Below the pieces are notes generated by a model. The model saw nothing but the letters and a program-made list of their open reading frames with translations, did not search any database and was not told the origin of the DNA. The translations under genes were made by a program, and so were the position numbers. Of a stretch of DNA of 64,000 nucleotides, positions 51,101-59,506 are shown piece by piece. How positions within the stretch are numbered: position 1 is the stretch's first letter; each line of letters starts with the position of its first letter. Origin of the DNA: Bolinopsis microptera (lineage: Eukaryota; Ctenophora; Tentaculata; Lobata; Bolinopsidae); NCBI RefSeq assembly GCF_026151205.1, contig NC_087074.1:5268001-5332000 (forward strand), read 5' to 3'.

Positions 51101-52668
51101 TTCCACGAGAGTCAGGATATTTTGGAAATTGCTAATAGAGACAGATTCTGATCATATCAGGAAGGATTGCTAATGTTATTGAGGGTGTTGATTTGAAATC
51201 CGGACGTCGTGAGGTAAAAATACAGGTTCTTCCCGTAGGATATTCGGGCCATGATGATCAGCTCTTTTTTTGAATTTTCGAAATTTTTCCAAGTCTCGAA
51301 AAAAAATGTAAGTGAAAAATTTTCAAAGTTTTTCTAAAAACTACTTTTCTGCGTGTTTTAAGCTATTCCGATCATTTTGAGCCAATAAAAAATTTTTAGA
51401 ATTTTGCTAATTAGCTAATTGATAATTATCCAATTAAATGATTATCTGACGTAAAAATTGCTAGAACAAAAGTTTTTCTTCATGGTAATATAAACACACT
51501 CGATTGATCCGCAACCTTTTACGATGTTCACAACTAAAGATATTCGACAAACAAGAAAGGTGGTAAAAAGTGGTAAAGTGGCAAAAAGTGGCCTTAAGAC
51601 ACGTGGAAAAGTTTGGAAAAGTTGGTCAGCCATAAAGGACATCTATTAGGACTCAAAAACGTCAAAAATCCTTTGTAAGCTTTGTGTGTCGGCAGATCGA
51701 TTTTTTCAGACGGATCTGTCTGCTGGCAGTGATGGCACTCTTGACAGCACCAACCGAATTGAAGTTATTGTTTGGTTTAAGCGGGATCAGTTGATGAGAC
51801 TGACTGGCCTGCTGAGAAGTAGCAGCCCTGTTATATAGGCGAGGATGTAGAATAGGATTTATTTGTCCACTTGCTAATGGCGATTGGTCTTTTTCCTTCC
51901 TGAAGCGATAAATTTTCAAAATTATGAAATTTTAAATTACCACGGTCCTGCTCACCAAAAGCAAATCCATGCATTCCATCTCATCAAGAAAATTTTCTCT
52001 TTTGTATGGCTTTGATCATACAATTAAATGATTCAGAATTAAACTACACATTATACAGTAAATCCCCGATTTACCGCGCCCCGATTTACTGTGGCCGTTT
52101 CCCCCAAATAGGGCTTAAGTCAAGTAACAGTTAACATGCATAATGTAAACAAACAAAACCCCGAATTAACAAGGATGTTTCCTTTCCCCCAAACTCTGCG
52201 GTAAATCAGGGGTTTACTGTATACAGTTTATTTCAAAGCGCAATTCTTAAATGTTTAACTGTGAAAGCGAACACCCGACTTACTTGATGTTTGCAAGGAC
52301 TGTGGTCTCCTCCTGCATCAAACCTTGAACGTCAGTATTAGCAGTATTTACATCTATCAACTGGTTTGCAGCTGACTCAGTATTTCCATTGTTATTTATG
52401 AGCACCTGTAAGTTGTGTGTTAGGAATGAGTGCAAAACTATACAAACTATACAATTTGGAGACTTGGGAAATGGAAATGTAATATGGTCTATAAAAAGAG
52501 GTTAGCCCATCCACCTTCACTACCAACACATAGCAAGAACCATATTAAGGTTGAGGCCGTTTAAAATTCAAAACTTACAGAATCTATAATGGATCGTGGC
52601 TGACTGGGAAACATAGCACACAAGGAGTCAACTTTACTGTTCCACTCTCCATCTCCTGTATCCATAAC
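40610..52668 (-). CDS. CUE - ARID - ARID - PARP-type multidomain protein, eight exons, interrupted by transposons
   Basis: Model on the minus strand: 52579-52668, 52284-52405, 51712-51899, 43927-44131, 43443-43643, 42864-43313, 42460-42696, 40610-42124. All but one exon carry phase. Domains in order: CUE-like ubiquitin-binding module; two ARID DNA-binding domains, each split over two exons; a Pro/Ser linker; and a C-terminal ADP-ribosyltransferase. A nuclear or chromatin ADP-ribosylation role is inferred from the domains. I know no named protein with this order. Two problems: exon 43927-44131 has a 2-nt frameshift, and 44.12-51.72 kb is a transposon nest. Whether the CUE exons and the ARID/PARP exons belong to one transcript needs RNA data. 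More 5' exons may exist. Confidence 0.6.
42460..42696 (-). CDS. ARID domain 2, C-terminal half
   Basis: Encodes EREENLIWKEIIKKALNLEA and LKSVKHFYKKYLLDFEIYY, the W-x-x-I..L-x-x-x-Y-x-K-Y-L-L-x-F-E end of an ARID fold, then a Ser-rich linker. Phase 0 at both ends. Confidence 0.78.
42864..43313 (-). CDS. Pro/Ser linker and ARID domain 2, N-terminal half
   Basis: A low-complexity PNGGPPLIVPNGG linker, then FLETYQRFCAAQGYPCSEVP and FDLYQMYTKVVEQGGYHDV. These correspond to ARID helices with the L-D-L-Y-x-L-Y-x-x-V-x-x-x-G-G-Y core. Acceptor CACTATAG, donor CCACA|GTAAGT. Confidence 0.8.
43443..43643 (-). CDS. ARID domain 1, C-terminal half
   Basis: Encodes VNQKRLWGEIAEALNLKDDL and LREQYVKYLYAYE, the second half of an ARID fold. 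Acceptor TCCTAG, donor ACAT|GTGAGT, phase 0. Confidence 0.78.
43927..44131 (-). CDS. ARID domain 1, N-terminal half, with a 2-nt frameshift
   Basis: Frame 1 gives YQQYKLGNELARKRFLDSYK and GTPVWRIPMADMTNKFL then a TAG stop. Two bases over, the reading continues LDFYKLYQEVCSRNGMQV into the next exon. Removing one AG of the AGAG at about 43,979-43,982 would give the expected ARID spacing. Either a null allele/pseudogene signal or an assembly error. The 5' end abuts a transposon at 44,121. Confidence 0.65.
44835..45185. repeat. ~179-bp direct duplication inside element C
   Basis: TGGTGCCAGAAGTTCTCACC and ATTGAACAATGTTCG blocks recur at a 179-bp offset with few differences. Confidence 0.75.
46450..47232 (+). 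pseudogene. LINE 3' tail inserted in element A
   Basis: The insert proper is 46,619 to about 47,232. It encodes MRLDISQQNFLYTSTKIWND and LSPYVFEICD..SNLKKHLLSL, a non-LTR RT C-terminal tail of the T-x-x-x-W-N-x-L-S/P type, and ends in a repeated ATATTTGTTTTATTA 3' tail. Element B carries the uninterrupted flanking sequence (TTAGCAATTTCC), i.e. an empty site. Confidence 0.65.
47479..47536. repeat. 46-bp perfect palindrome and adjacent 16-bp palindrome
   Basis: TTCCTGGACCTGGCTGTTCC followed by TTATAA and the complement (47,479-47,524), overlapping GGAAACTATAGTTTCC (47,521-47,536). Confidence 0.85.
48958..49525. mobile_element. ~565-bp dispersed element, copy 3 (GCGGCCGC head)
   Basis: Colinear with the copy at 35,157-35,726 and clearly younger than the partial copy at 26.7 kb. 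It lies inside element C, between element A and element C's right end. Contains a short (GCAC)n tract. Confidence 0.75.
49593..51722. mobile_element. Element B: 2.1-kb relative of element A
   Basis: Same CAGACAGATCCGTCTG ends. Arms of about 460 bp mirror exactly around 50,657 (paired ORFs 49,673-49,873 and 51,442-51,642). The left flank is TA (shared with the end of element C); the right flank is CT, so the right duplication is lost. The interior includes a ~125-bp direct duplication (about 50,530-50,860). Confidence 0.72.
51712..51899 (-). CDS. Linker exon between CUE and ARID 1
   Basis: Open from acceptor CGCTTCAG; polar, Gln/Ser-rich (YNRAATSQQASQSHQLIPLK). Coding homology is not recognised; frame and phase fit the CUE exon. 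The host part ends at about 51,723; the last ~11 bases to a weak donor ATCC|GTCTGA are transposon TIR. Confidence 0.55.
52056..52219. mobile_element. 164-bp TA-flanked MITE (CAGTAAA-CCCCGATTTACC)
   Basis: Ends CAGTAAATCCCCGATTTACC and its inverted near-copy, TA on both sides. It lies in an intron of the CUE-ARID-PARP gene. The CAGT start with TA duplication suggests a pogo/Tc1-group origin. Confidence 0.75.
52284..52405 (-). CDS. CUE-like domain, second half
   Basis: Encodes VLINNNGNTESAANQLIDV, the V-L-x-x-N-x-G-x-x-E-x-A-x-x-x-L-L end of a CUE module. Acceptor TTACAG, donor ATCAA|GTAAGT. Confidence 0.68.
52579..52668 (-). CDS. CUE-like domain, first half
   Basis: Encodes VMDTGDGEWNSKVDSLCAMF and PSQPRSIIDS, with the M-F-P motif of CUE domains. 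Donor GATTCT|GTAAGT, acceptor TTCCAG. The internal Met could be the start, or the exon could continue from an upstream one. Confidence 0.65.
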
Positions 52669-52669
52669 C

Positions 52670-53090
52670 TGGAACAACATTATGATGTTTTTAAGATCAA
52701 CAATTGCATCTTTCTTGGAATCACAAACTAATAATTTTATAATCAGATTAATATTAATATAATATTAGTAGGCCATATTTTGGTAAATAAGTTGCAGCAT
52801 AAAGTCAGATCATTTAAACAAAGTCATATCTATTAAGTGACAATGTATATCAAGAGGTTTGCTGATTTTAAATGGGCTTTAAAATCGCCAGAACTGTTGA
52901 ATCAATTTGTTGATTCTTCGATTCAATGATTCAAATAAATACCAGCTTTATAAGTGGAGTAAAATATGGTAATAGAGATTTGATAGTAGAGATTTGTAAG
53001 ATCTTGAAGGTTTGCTTAATTATTAAATGTTTTATATTACACAAATATTTCCGGAGATTGTAATATAGGCGAGATTCAAAAGCAATGTTA
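52670..53090. other. Flank 5' of the CUE exon
   Basis: No exon, promoter motif or repeat recognised. Confidence 0.35.
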
Positions 53091-53207
53091 CAGTAAAACC
53101 CCCGATTTACCATAACGAATTTGCGAATTTGTATATAATTCATTTATTGCTTGTTCAATTTGATCACGATTTTTTCCCAAACTGTACCGTAAATTGGGGT
53201 TTTACTG
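53091..53207. mobile_element. 117-bp TA-flanked MITE, same family
   Basis: CAGTAAAACCCCCGATTTAC at the left and CGTAAATTGGGGTTTTACTG at the right, flanked by TA. AT-rich interior without an ORF. Confidence 0.75.
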
Positions 53208-53209
53208 TA

Positions 53210-53654
53210 CTTGAAACTTTTTAGTCAGAAATATCATGTTCAATTCTCCTCGTGATGACTCATTACATCAAGAGAAAACAACAAATGTTTCAAGAAAACA
53301 ACAAATTTTTATTTAAATCAATTATAGCAACAATTTGAAAAACTTTAAAGTTCTTCTATTACCATGCAATATACTACGGGTATGGTGACTTGGGCTATTG
53401 AGTTGTTAAGCAGATTAAGATTAGTAAACATGCACTTGCATTGCATTTATACAAACTAGAAATTAGGCTTCACGGTAAAATGGAGAAGCAGGCTGATCTT
53501 GGAGAGAGCAGACCGTAAAGTTTACGCACCCACCAGGGCTACCTTCCTACCACAGTTGTTCTTTTTGGTTTATCAGCTTGTGTTGTTATATTTATGGACC
53601 CCAAGTCACCACACTAATAAGAAGTATCATGTAAAAAAATAAATTAAGTTAATG
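53210..53654. other. Unique sequence left of the foldback element
   Basis: Nothing recognised; it shares no similarity with the right flank except the TCATCA duplication. Confidence 0.4.
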
Positions 53655-53728
53655 TCATCAAGTAGATGGTAAGTTGTGAAGGCCAGCCATCAAGTGACCC
53701 CCAGCCACTGACAGCACGTCACAAGGGT

Positions 53729-54310
53729 CACGTGACAGATCACATGTCATGTAACCACGTGACAAGCTCGTTAATTAAATGTCAAGGTCACGTGACAAGA
53801 TAATTGACCAATGAGGAGCCAGAACGTCATGACGAATCAATCAATAATCCCGACTAAAGGATCTAAAGTCTGATTAAACGGTTGCCAAGCAGGTTCCTGT
53901 TACTTGATCACTGGTCACGTGTTTAGCCTAAGCATCATGTGACATGAATGTTATTTGAACCTCGAGATCACGTGACAGGAGTCACTTGATTACCCGTCAG
54001 AACGTCATGATGAATAAATTAATAATCCCGACTAAAGGATCTAAAGTCTGATTAAACGGTGTGTCAAACAGTTCTGTCACTTGATTACCCGCCATGTGTT
54101 TAACTTTAGCATCATGTGACACCGTCACGTGTTTAACTTTAGCATCATGTGACATGAATGTTATTTGAACCTCGAGGTCACGTGACAGGAGTCGCTTGAT
54201 TATCCGTCAGAACGTCATGATGAATAAATCAATAATTCTGTCTAAAGGATCTAAAGTCTGATTAAACGGTTGCCAAGCAGGCTCCTGTCACTTGATTACC
54301 GGTCAAATGA
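53729..54310. repeat. CACGTG-rich direct repeats, outer left arm
   Basis: At least seven CACGTG cores (mostly GTCACGTGA) within 500 bp, plus three copies of a block starting CAGAACGTCATGA and ending GTCTGATTAAACGG (at 53,820, 53,998 and 54,208). Mirrored in the right arm (about 60,707-61,288). Confidence 0.85.
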
Positions 54311-54510
54311 TTCTTAACGAATTACCCCGGTCCAGTCACCACTCCAAATAAGCAGAGAGTGTCATAACGAAATGTGGTGTAGGGTTACCATCACTCCCCC
54401 CCCCCCCCACTCCTCCTGGGAATTGTAAGTCTTATCATCAATTTTCTGACATTTAAGCAATAGCTACAGCTATCTGAACCACATTTTCACCCTTTAAGAT
54501 ATAACAACTG

Positions 54511-54600
54511 TTAGGTAGCCTAGTGGTTAGAGCAACCGCCTTCTGCACAAAAGGTTCAGGGCGAATCGAATCCCATTGTCACCCTGCAGTCTAGGGAGTA
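54511..54600 (+). repeat. tRNA-derived SINE head (left arm)
   Basis: TAGCCTAGTGGTTAGAGC resembles a tRNA A box, and GAATCGAATCCC a B box, at suitable spacing. The intervening sequence does not fold as a normal anticodon arm, so a SINE or pseudo-tRNA is likelier than a functional tRNA. Mirrored at 60,417-60,506 (minus). Confidence 0.55.
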
Positions 54601-54820
54601 GCAAAGGCTCCATACCATTGACTATTATTAACTACTAAATTTGCGTGTTATAAATTTGGTGAATTTCAAGAGACGAATAAAACTACCGTTTAATTGATAA
54701 TTTTTTTTGTTATCACCATAATCATAAATTGAAATCATCAAGAGTAAGATTGGGTACATAAATCAATCTATAACAGTTGTATGTTAATGGGGTTCTAGTA
54801 CTGGTAGTTAGTTCCACCAA

Positions 54821-55510
54821 CTATTTATTCAGATAAAGTTTGAGAATCTTATCGACAATATTTGTGTTTTCGTTCATTAGTTTGTTTACATCAGATAGAC
54901 TTGTAGTGGTGATAACTGCATCCAATAGAGATCGTTCTTCCAAACTTAAAATATCTGTTAGGTCTTTTCCGCTGTCAATGAAACGCTGCTTCAAGACAAC
55001 AAACAATTCGGTTTTCATCATGTATGAGAATAAAATGTCAAAACATTTATCTTGCTCTTTACACAATTTACTTTGTAACAGGACGTCTAGAGATTTAAGT
55101 AAACTCGATATCTTTTTACTGTTTGGTTGTTTGATTGGTACTCCTTTCCGCTTGCCTACGTGTTGCCAGTCAGTATCAGATTCTAATTCTTTAGCACTAT
55201 ATTCTTTGTTAGACTCATCATCGCTACTTGTTACACCACTAAATTCATCATCACCACTACCTGGTACATCAGAGTTAGAACCACCTTGCTGAGATTCTTC
55301 AGATACTATTGTATCAGCATCTGAATATACAGAATCCGGACCCTCCATTTTGACATCAGTCGCATCTGAGTTAGCTTTTGACAGTGGCTGCAGAATTGCA
55401 GAACTTTCATCTGACTCTCGGTTCTCCCGATGATACCTACTAATGTGTGAGGACAGACTATATTTATTGGCAAAAGACTTGTCACAGAATGAGCAGGTTA
55501 CAGAATTCAT
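54821..55510 (-). CDS. Foldback-encoded C2H2 zinc-finger protein, 229 aa, left copy
   Basis: ATG at 55,510, stop at 54,821. One N-terminal C2H2 finger (CSFCDKSFANKYSLSSHISR then YH, residues ~5-26). A long acidic Ser/Asp/Glu-rich middle follows (~40-125), then a basic patch KRKGVPIKQPNSKK. The Leu-rich, probably helical C-terminus (~135-229) includes FDILFSYMMKTELF and SLEERSLLDAVITT. No recognised enzymatic domain. Intact, identical to the right-arm copy and transcribed outward from the loop. Possibly a DNA-binding factor of the element or a captured host gene. Confidence 0.75.
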   Translation of the reverse strand: MNSVTCSFCDKSFANKYSLSSHISRYHRENRESDESSAILQPLSKANSDATDVKMEGPDSVYSDADTIVSEESQQGGSNSDVPGSGDDEFSGVTSSDDESNKEYSAKELESDTDWQHVGKRKGVPIKQPNSKKISSLLKSLDVLLQSKLCKEQDKCFDILFSYMMKTELFVVLKQRFIDSGKDLTDILSLEERSLLDAVITTTSLSDVNKLMNENTNIVDKILKLYLNK

Positions 55511-55555
55511 AACTGCAGTACAAACGTTTTATAATGCTATGCAACAACCATTATA

Positions 55556-55870
55556 TAGCAATAATCGCATAAAATCGCAAATAATCGCAAAATAATCGCA
55601 TATAATCGCATATAATAGCATATAATAGCATATAATAGCATATATATATAATAGCATAAAATTGCAAATAATCGCATATAATTGAAAAATAATTGCATAA
55701 AATAGCATATAATAGCATATAATAGCATATAATCGCATATAATAGCATATAATAGCATATAATCACATTTAATCACATATATAATCACGTATATTATCTC
55801 TTAAAATCACATTTTATTATTTATACTCGCAAATAATTGCATATAATTGCAAATAATCGCATATAGTAGC
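55556..55870. repeat. 10-bp minisatellite (AGCATATAAT)n, left arm block 1
   Basis: Irregular tandem GCATATAAT units with AGC/CGC alternation, directly upstream of the zinc-finger ATG. Mirrored at about 59,147-59,461. Long Tyr/Ile-rich open frames across it are artefacts of the repeat. Confidence 0.85.
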
Positions 55871-56226
55871 AGGGTGAATATGATCCAACTTATGCATTCA
55901 ACCTATTAAAGATCTTTTCAAAGATTTATTTTCATGCTGATTGCCAAGCATCATCCTGGAGATGGAACTGTAACTCTTGAGTCTACCAAAGACTGCACCC
56001 AACATGTAGGAATACTTCCTAGTGGGGACATTAAAGGACCACACCAGACAGGACAAGGAGATCATGGTAAATTCTACGTCAACTAGTCAGACGGAGATCA
56101 TCTTCGAGATCTATCACTTTCTGGATTATCATTCATAACCAGTAGTCAGCACACCATTAATTTTTGCTTTCAAATGATAACTGCTAATACTCTTGTCGAT
56201 TTTATTGCACAGAAACCAGCATTTGA

Positions 56227-56304
56227 CCGGGACCGGGACCGGGATAGCTCAAAATTGCCAATCCCGGTACCGGGATACCCGGTACCGGGAATCCCGGTCG
56301 ATTA
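56227..56304. repeat. Nested CCCGGTACCGGG palindromes
   Basis: (CCGGGA)n followed by three overlapping palindromic ATCCCGGTACCGGGAT-type units; mirrored at 58,713-58,790. Confidence 0.8.
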
Positions 56305-56429
56305 CTGGTGCATGCAACTGACCAGGTTTAGGTATCAGGTGATTTTTCCTGCAATTTGGTAGTTGTGAAACATCACCTTGGATTTCTGTTGTCACAAAAC
56401 GTACCTTTTTAGATCTTTTCTCAAAGCAT

Positions 56430-56590
56430 ATAATAGCATGTAATCGCATATAATCGCATATAATCGCATATAATCGCATATAATAGCATATAATAGGATA
56501 TAATAGCATATAATAGCATATAATAGCATATAATAGCATATAATCGCATATAATCGCATGCAATAGCATTCAATCACATATATAATCCAT
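56430..56590. repeat. 10-bp minisatellite (AGCATATAAT)n, left arm block 2
   Basis: Same unit as block 1. Mirrored at about 58,427-58,587. Followed by four GACAATTGAC-like units (56,600-56,665). Confidence 0.85.
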
Positions 56591-56802
56591 TGGGTGGGCG
56601 ACAGTTGACCCCCCCGACAATTAACCCCCGACAATTGACATCTCGACAATTGACCAGCTGACAATATAATTTAATACAGCATCACTTCATACCATACTCC
56701 TCACGGTGCTCTTGATCTAGGAAGAATGCACCTTTGTTGTGGTGTGCCACACTCCACATGAATAGATTCCCGGAAAATTCAGATGCTCTCCCCATAGCTA
56801 GT

Positions 56803-56885
56803 GGCACAGACGGGAATCGAACCCGGGACCCTGTGAATGCGAGGCATTTCACAAGCAGGCAGACTAACGTCTAACGAACTGTGCC
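56803..56885 (-). repeat. tRNA-like / SINE head (left arm copy)
   Basis: Mirror of the right-arm copy at 58,132-58,214: closing stem GGCACAG/CTGTGCC and a perfect B box GGTTCGATTCC. Confidence 0.55.
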
Positions 56886-57169
56886 ACATAGCCATTTATA
56901 ACTATAATGTATTATTTTAAACTGACAAGCTTGTAAATGAAATGTCAAGGTTACGTGACAAGTTAATTGACCAATAAGAAGCAAGTACGTCATAATAGCA
57001 TCCGTCACGTGATATTCGTAACGATCTTGTTAAACATGTTTCACTTTTGTTGTGATGTGCCACACTCCACATGGACAAATGTCACGATACTCTTGATCTA
57101 GGAAGGAGGTACTTTTGTTGTGATGTGCCACACTCCACATGAACAAATCCGCTAAATACTGAATAAATG

Positions 57170-57412
57170 CCGAATACTGAATGAATATTGAATGAATACT
57201 GAATGAATACTGAATAAATACTGAATGAATATTGAATAAATACTGAATGAACACTGAATGGATACTGAATGAATACTGAATGAATACTGAATGAATACTG
57301 AATGAATACTGAATGAACTCTGGATGAACACTGAATGAATACTGAATGAATACTGAATGAATACTGAATGAATACTGAATGAATACTGAATGAATACTGA
57401 ATGAATACTGAA
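57170..57412. repeat. 11-bp minisatellite (TACTGAATGAA)n in the foldback loop
   Basis: About 22 copies. Because 11 is not a multiple of 3, all three minus frames read the same 11-residue cycle (FIQYSFSIHSV), giving long open frames that are unlikely to be genes. Confidence 0.9.
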
Positions 57413-57800
57413 AATAATCGCAAATAATAGCATATAATATCATATAATAGCATATAATAGCATATAATAGCATATAATAGCATATAATCGCATATAATAG
57501 CATATAATTGCATATAATTGCACATAATAGCATATAATAATAACATATAATCGCATTCGGTAGACTCAAGAATTACAGTTCAATCGCCAGCATATAATCG
57601 CATATAATAGCATATAATATCATATAATCGCATATAATAGCATTATATAATATCATATAATCGCATATGATAGCTTATAATAGCATATAATAGCATATAT
57701 AATCGCATTCGGTAGACTCAAGAGTTATAGTTCCATCTCCAACATATATTAATATAATCGCATATAATAGCATATAATATCTTATAATCGCATTTAAATG
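57412..57800. repeat. 10-bp minisatellite (AGCATATAAT)n in the loop
   Basis: Two or three blocks separated by copies of a TCGCATTCGGTAGACTCAAG segment that also occurs in the arms. Confidence 0.85.
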
Positions 57801-57864
57801 AATCGAATACCAATGGTTGTTACGTTTAAATAGATAAAATTAAATGTTTTAAAAGAGCGATCCA

Positions 57865-57956
57865 TCTGGAGAAGTAGGCTAGGCGGGATTTGAACCCGCA
57901 TTGTCCTGCATAGGAAAGTTGCCGTTAACTCACTAACCTGAGGCTCCAGATGGACC
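57865..57956 (-). repeat. tRNA-like element in the loop
   Basis: On the minus strand, GCGGGTTCAAATCCCGC forms a perfect 5-bp T-arm with a consensus B box, preceded by an A-box-like CTCAGGTTAGTGAGTTAACG. The acceptor stem does not pair well. CCATCTGGAG and CTCCAGATGG flank it as inverted repeats. Likely tRNA-derived SINE or pseudo-tRNA. Confidence 0.5.
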
Positions 57957-58131
57957 GCTGTTAAAATGAAAATATGAACATGTTAAACAAGATCGTTACG
58001 AATATCACGTGACGGATGCTATTATGACGTACCTGCTTCTTATTGGTCAATTAACTTGTCACGTAACCTTGACATTTCATTTACAAGCTTGTCAGTTTAA
58101 AATAATACATTATAGTTATAAATGGCTATGT

Positions 58132-58214
58132 GGCACAGTTCGTTAGACGTTAGTCTGCCTGCTTGTGAAATGCCTCGCATTCACAGGGTCCCGGGTTCGA
58201 TTCCCGTCTGTGCC
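58132..58214 (+). repeat. tRNA-like / SINE head (right arm copy)
   Basis: GGCACAG...CTGTGCC closing stem, T-arm-like CGGG-TTCGATT-CCCG, and hairpins AGAC/GTCT and GTGAA/TTCAC. At 83 nt with a non-standard anticodon arm, it is read as a SINE head, not a working tRNA. The SINE body continues to about 58,320. Confidence 0.55.
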
Positions 58215-59506
58215 ACTAGCTATGGGGAGAGCATCTGAATTTTCCGGGAATCTATTCATGTGGAGTGTGGCACACCACAACAAAGGTGCATTCTTCCTAG
58301 ATCAAGAGCACCGTGAGGAGTATGGTATGAAGTGATGCTGTATTAAATTATATTGTCAGCTGGTCAATTGTCGAGATGTCAATTGTCGGGGGTTAATTGT
58401 CGGGGGGGTCAACTGTCGCCCACCCAATGGATTATATATGTGATTGAATGCTATTGCATGCGATTATATGCGATTATATGCTATTATATGCTATTATATG
58501 CTATTATATGCTATTATATCCTATTATATGCTATTATATGCGATTATATGCGATTATATGCGATTATATGCGATTACATGCTATTATATGCTTTGAGAAA
58601 AGATCTAAAAAGGTACGTTTTGTGACAACAGAAATCCAAGGTGATGTTTCACAACTACCAAATTGCAGGAAAAATCACCTGATACCTAAACCTGGTCAGT
58701 TGCATGCACCAGTAATCGACCGGGATTCCCGGTACCGGGTATCCCGGTACCGGGATTGGCAATTTTGAGCTATCCCGGTCCCGGTCCCGGTCAAATGCTG
58801 GTTTCTGTGCAATAAAATCGACAAGAGTATTAGCAGTTATCATTTGAAAGCAAAAATTAATGGTGTGCTGACTACTGGTTATGAATGATAATCCAGAAAG
58901 TGATAGATCTCGAAGATGATCTCCGTCTGACTAGTTGACGTAGAATTTACCATGATCTCCTTGTCCTGTCTGGTGTGGTCCTTTAATGTCCCCACTAGGA
59001 AGTATTCCTACATGTTGGGTGCAGTCTTTGGTAGACTCAAGAGTTACAGTTCCATCTCCAGGATGATGCTTGGCAATCAGCATGAAAATAAATCTTTGAA
59101 AAGATCTTTAATAGGTTGAATGCATAAGTTGGATCATATTCACCCTGCTACTATATGCGATTATTTGCAATTATATGCAATTATTTGCGAGTATAAATAA
59201 TAAAATGTGATTTTAAGAGATAATATACGTGATTATATATGTGATTAAATGTGATTATATGCTATTATATGCTATTATATGCGATTATATGCTATTATAT
59301 GCTATTATATGCTATTTTATGCAATTATTTTTCAATTATATGCGATTATTTGCAATTTTATGCTATTATATATATATGCTATTATATGCTATTATATGCT
59401 ATTATATGCGATTATATGCGATTATTTTGCGATTATTTGCGATTTTATGCGATTATTGCTATATAATGGTTGTTGCATAGCATTATAAAACGTTTGTACT
59501 GCAGTT

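Noticed and set aside
55529-55788. Tyr/Ile-rich open frames in the arms (also the mirrored ones at 59,229-59,488, 56,392-56,664 and 58,353-58,625)
   Set aside because: Artefacts of the AGCATATAAT 10-bp repeat.
57030-57569. Long minus-strand open frames of 93-179 codons in the foldback loop
   Set aside because: They are translations of the 11-bp and 10-bp minisatellites; equal openness in all three frames shows absence of coding constraint.
58132-58214. Functional tRNA gene
   Set aside because: The B box is perfect but the anticodon arm does not form a standard 5-bp stem with a 7-nt loop, and the unit continues into a SINE-like body.
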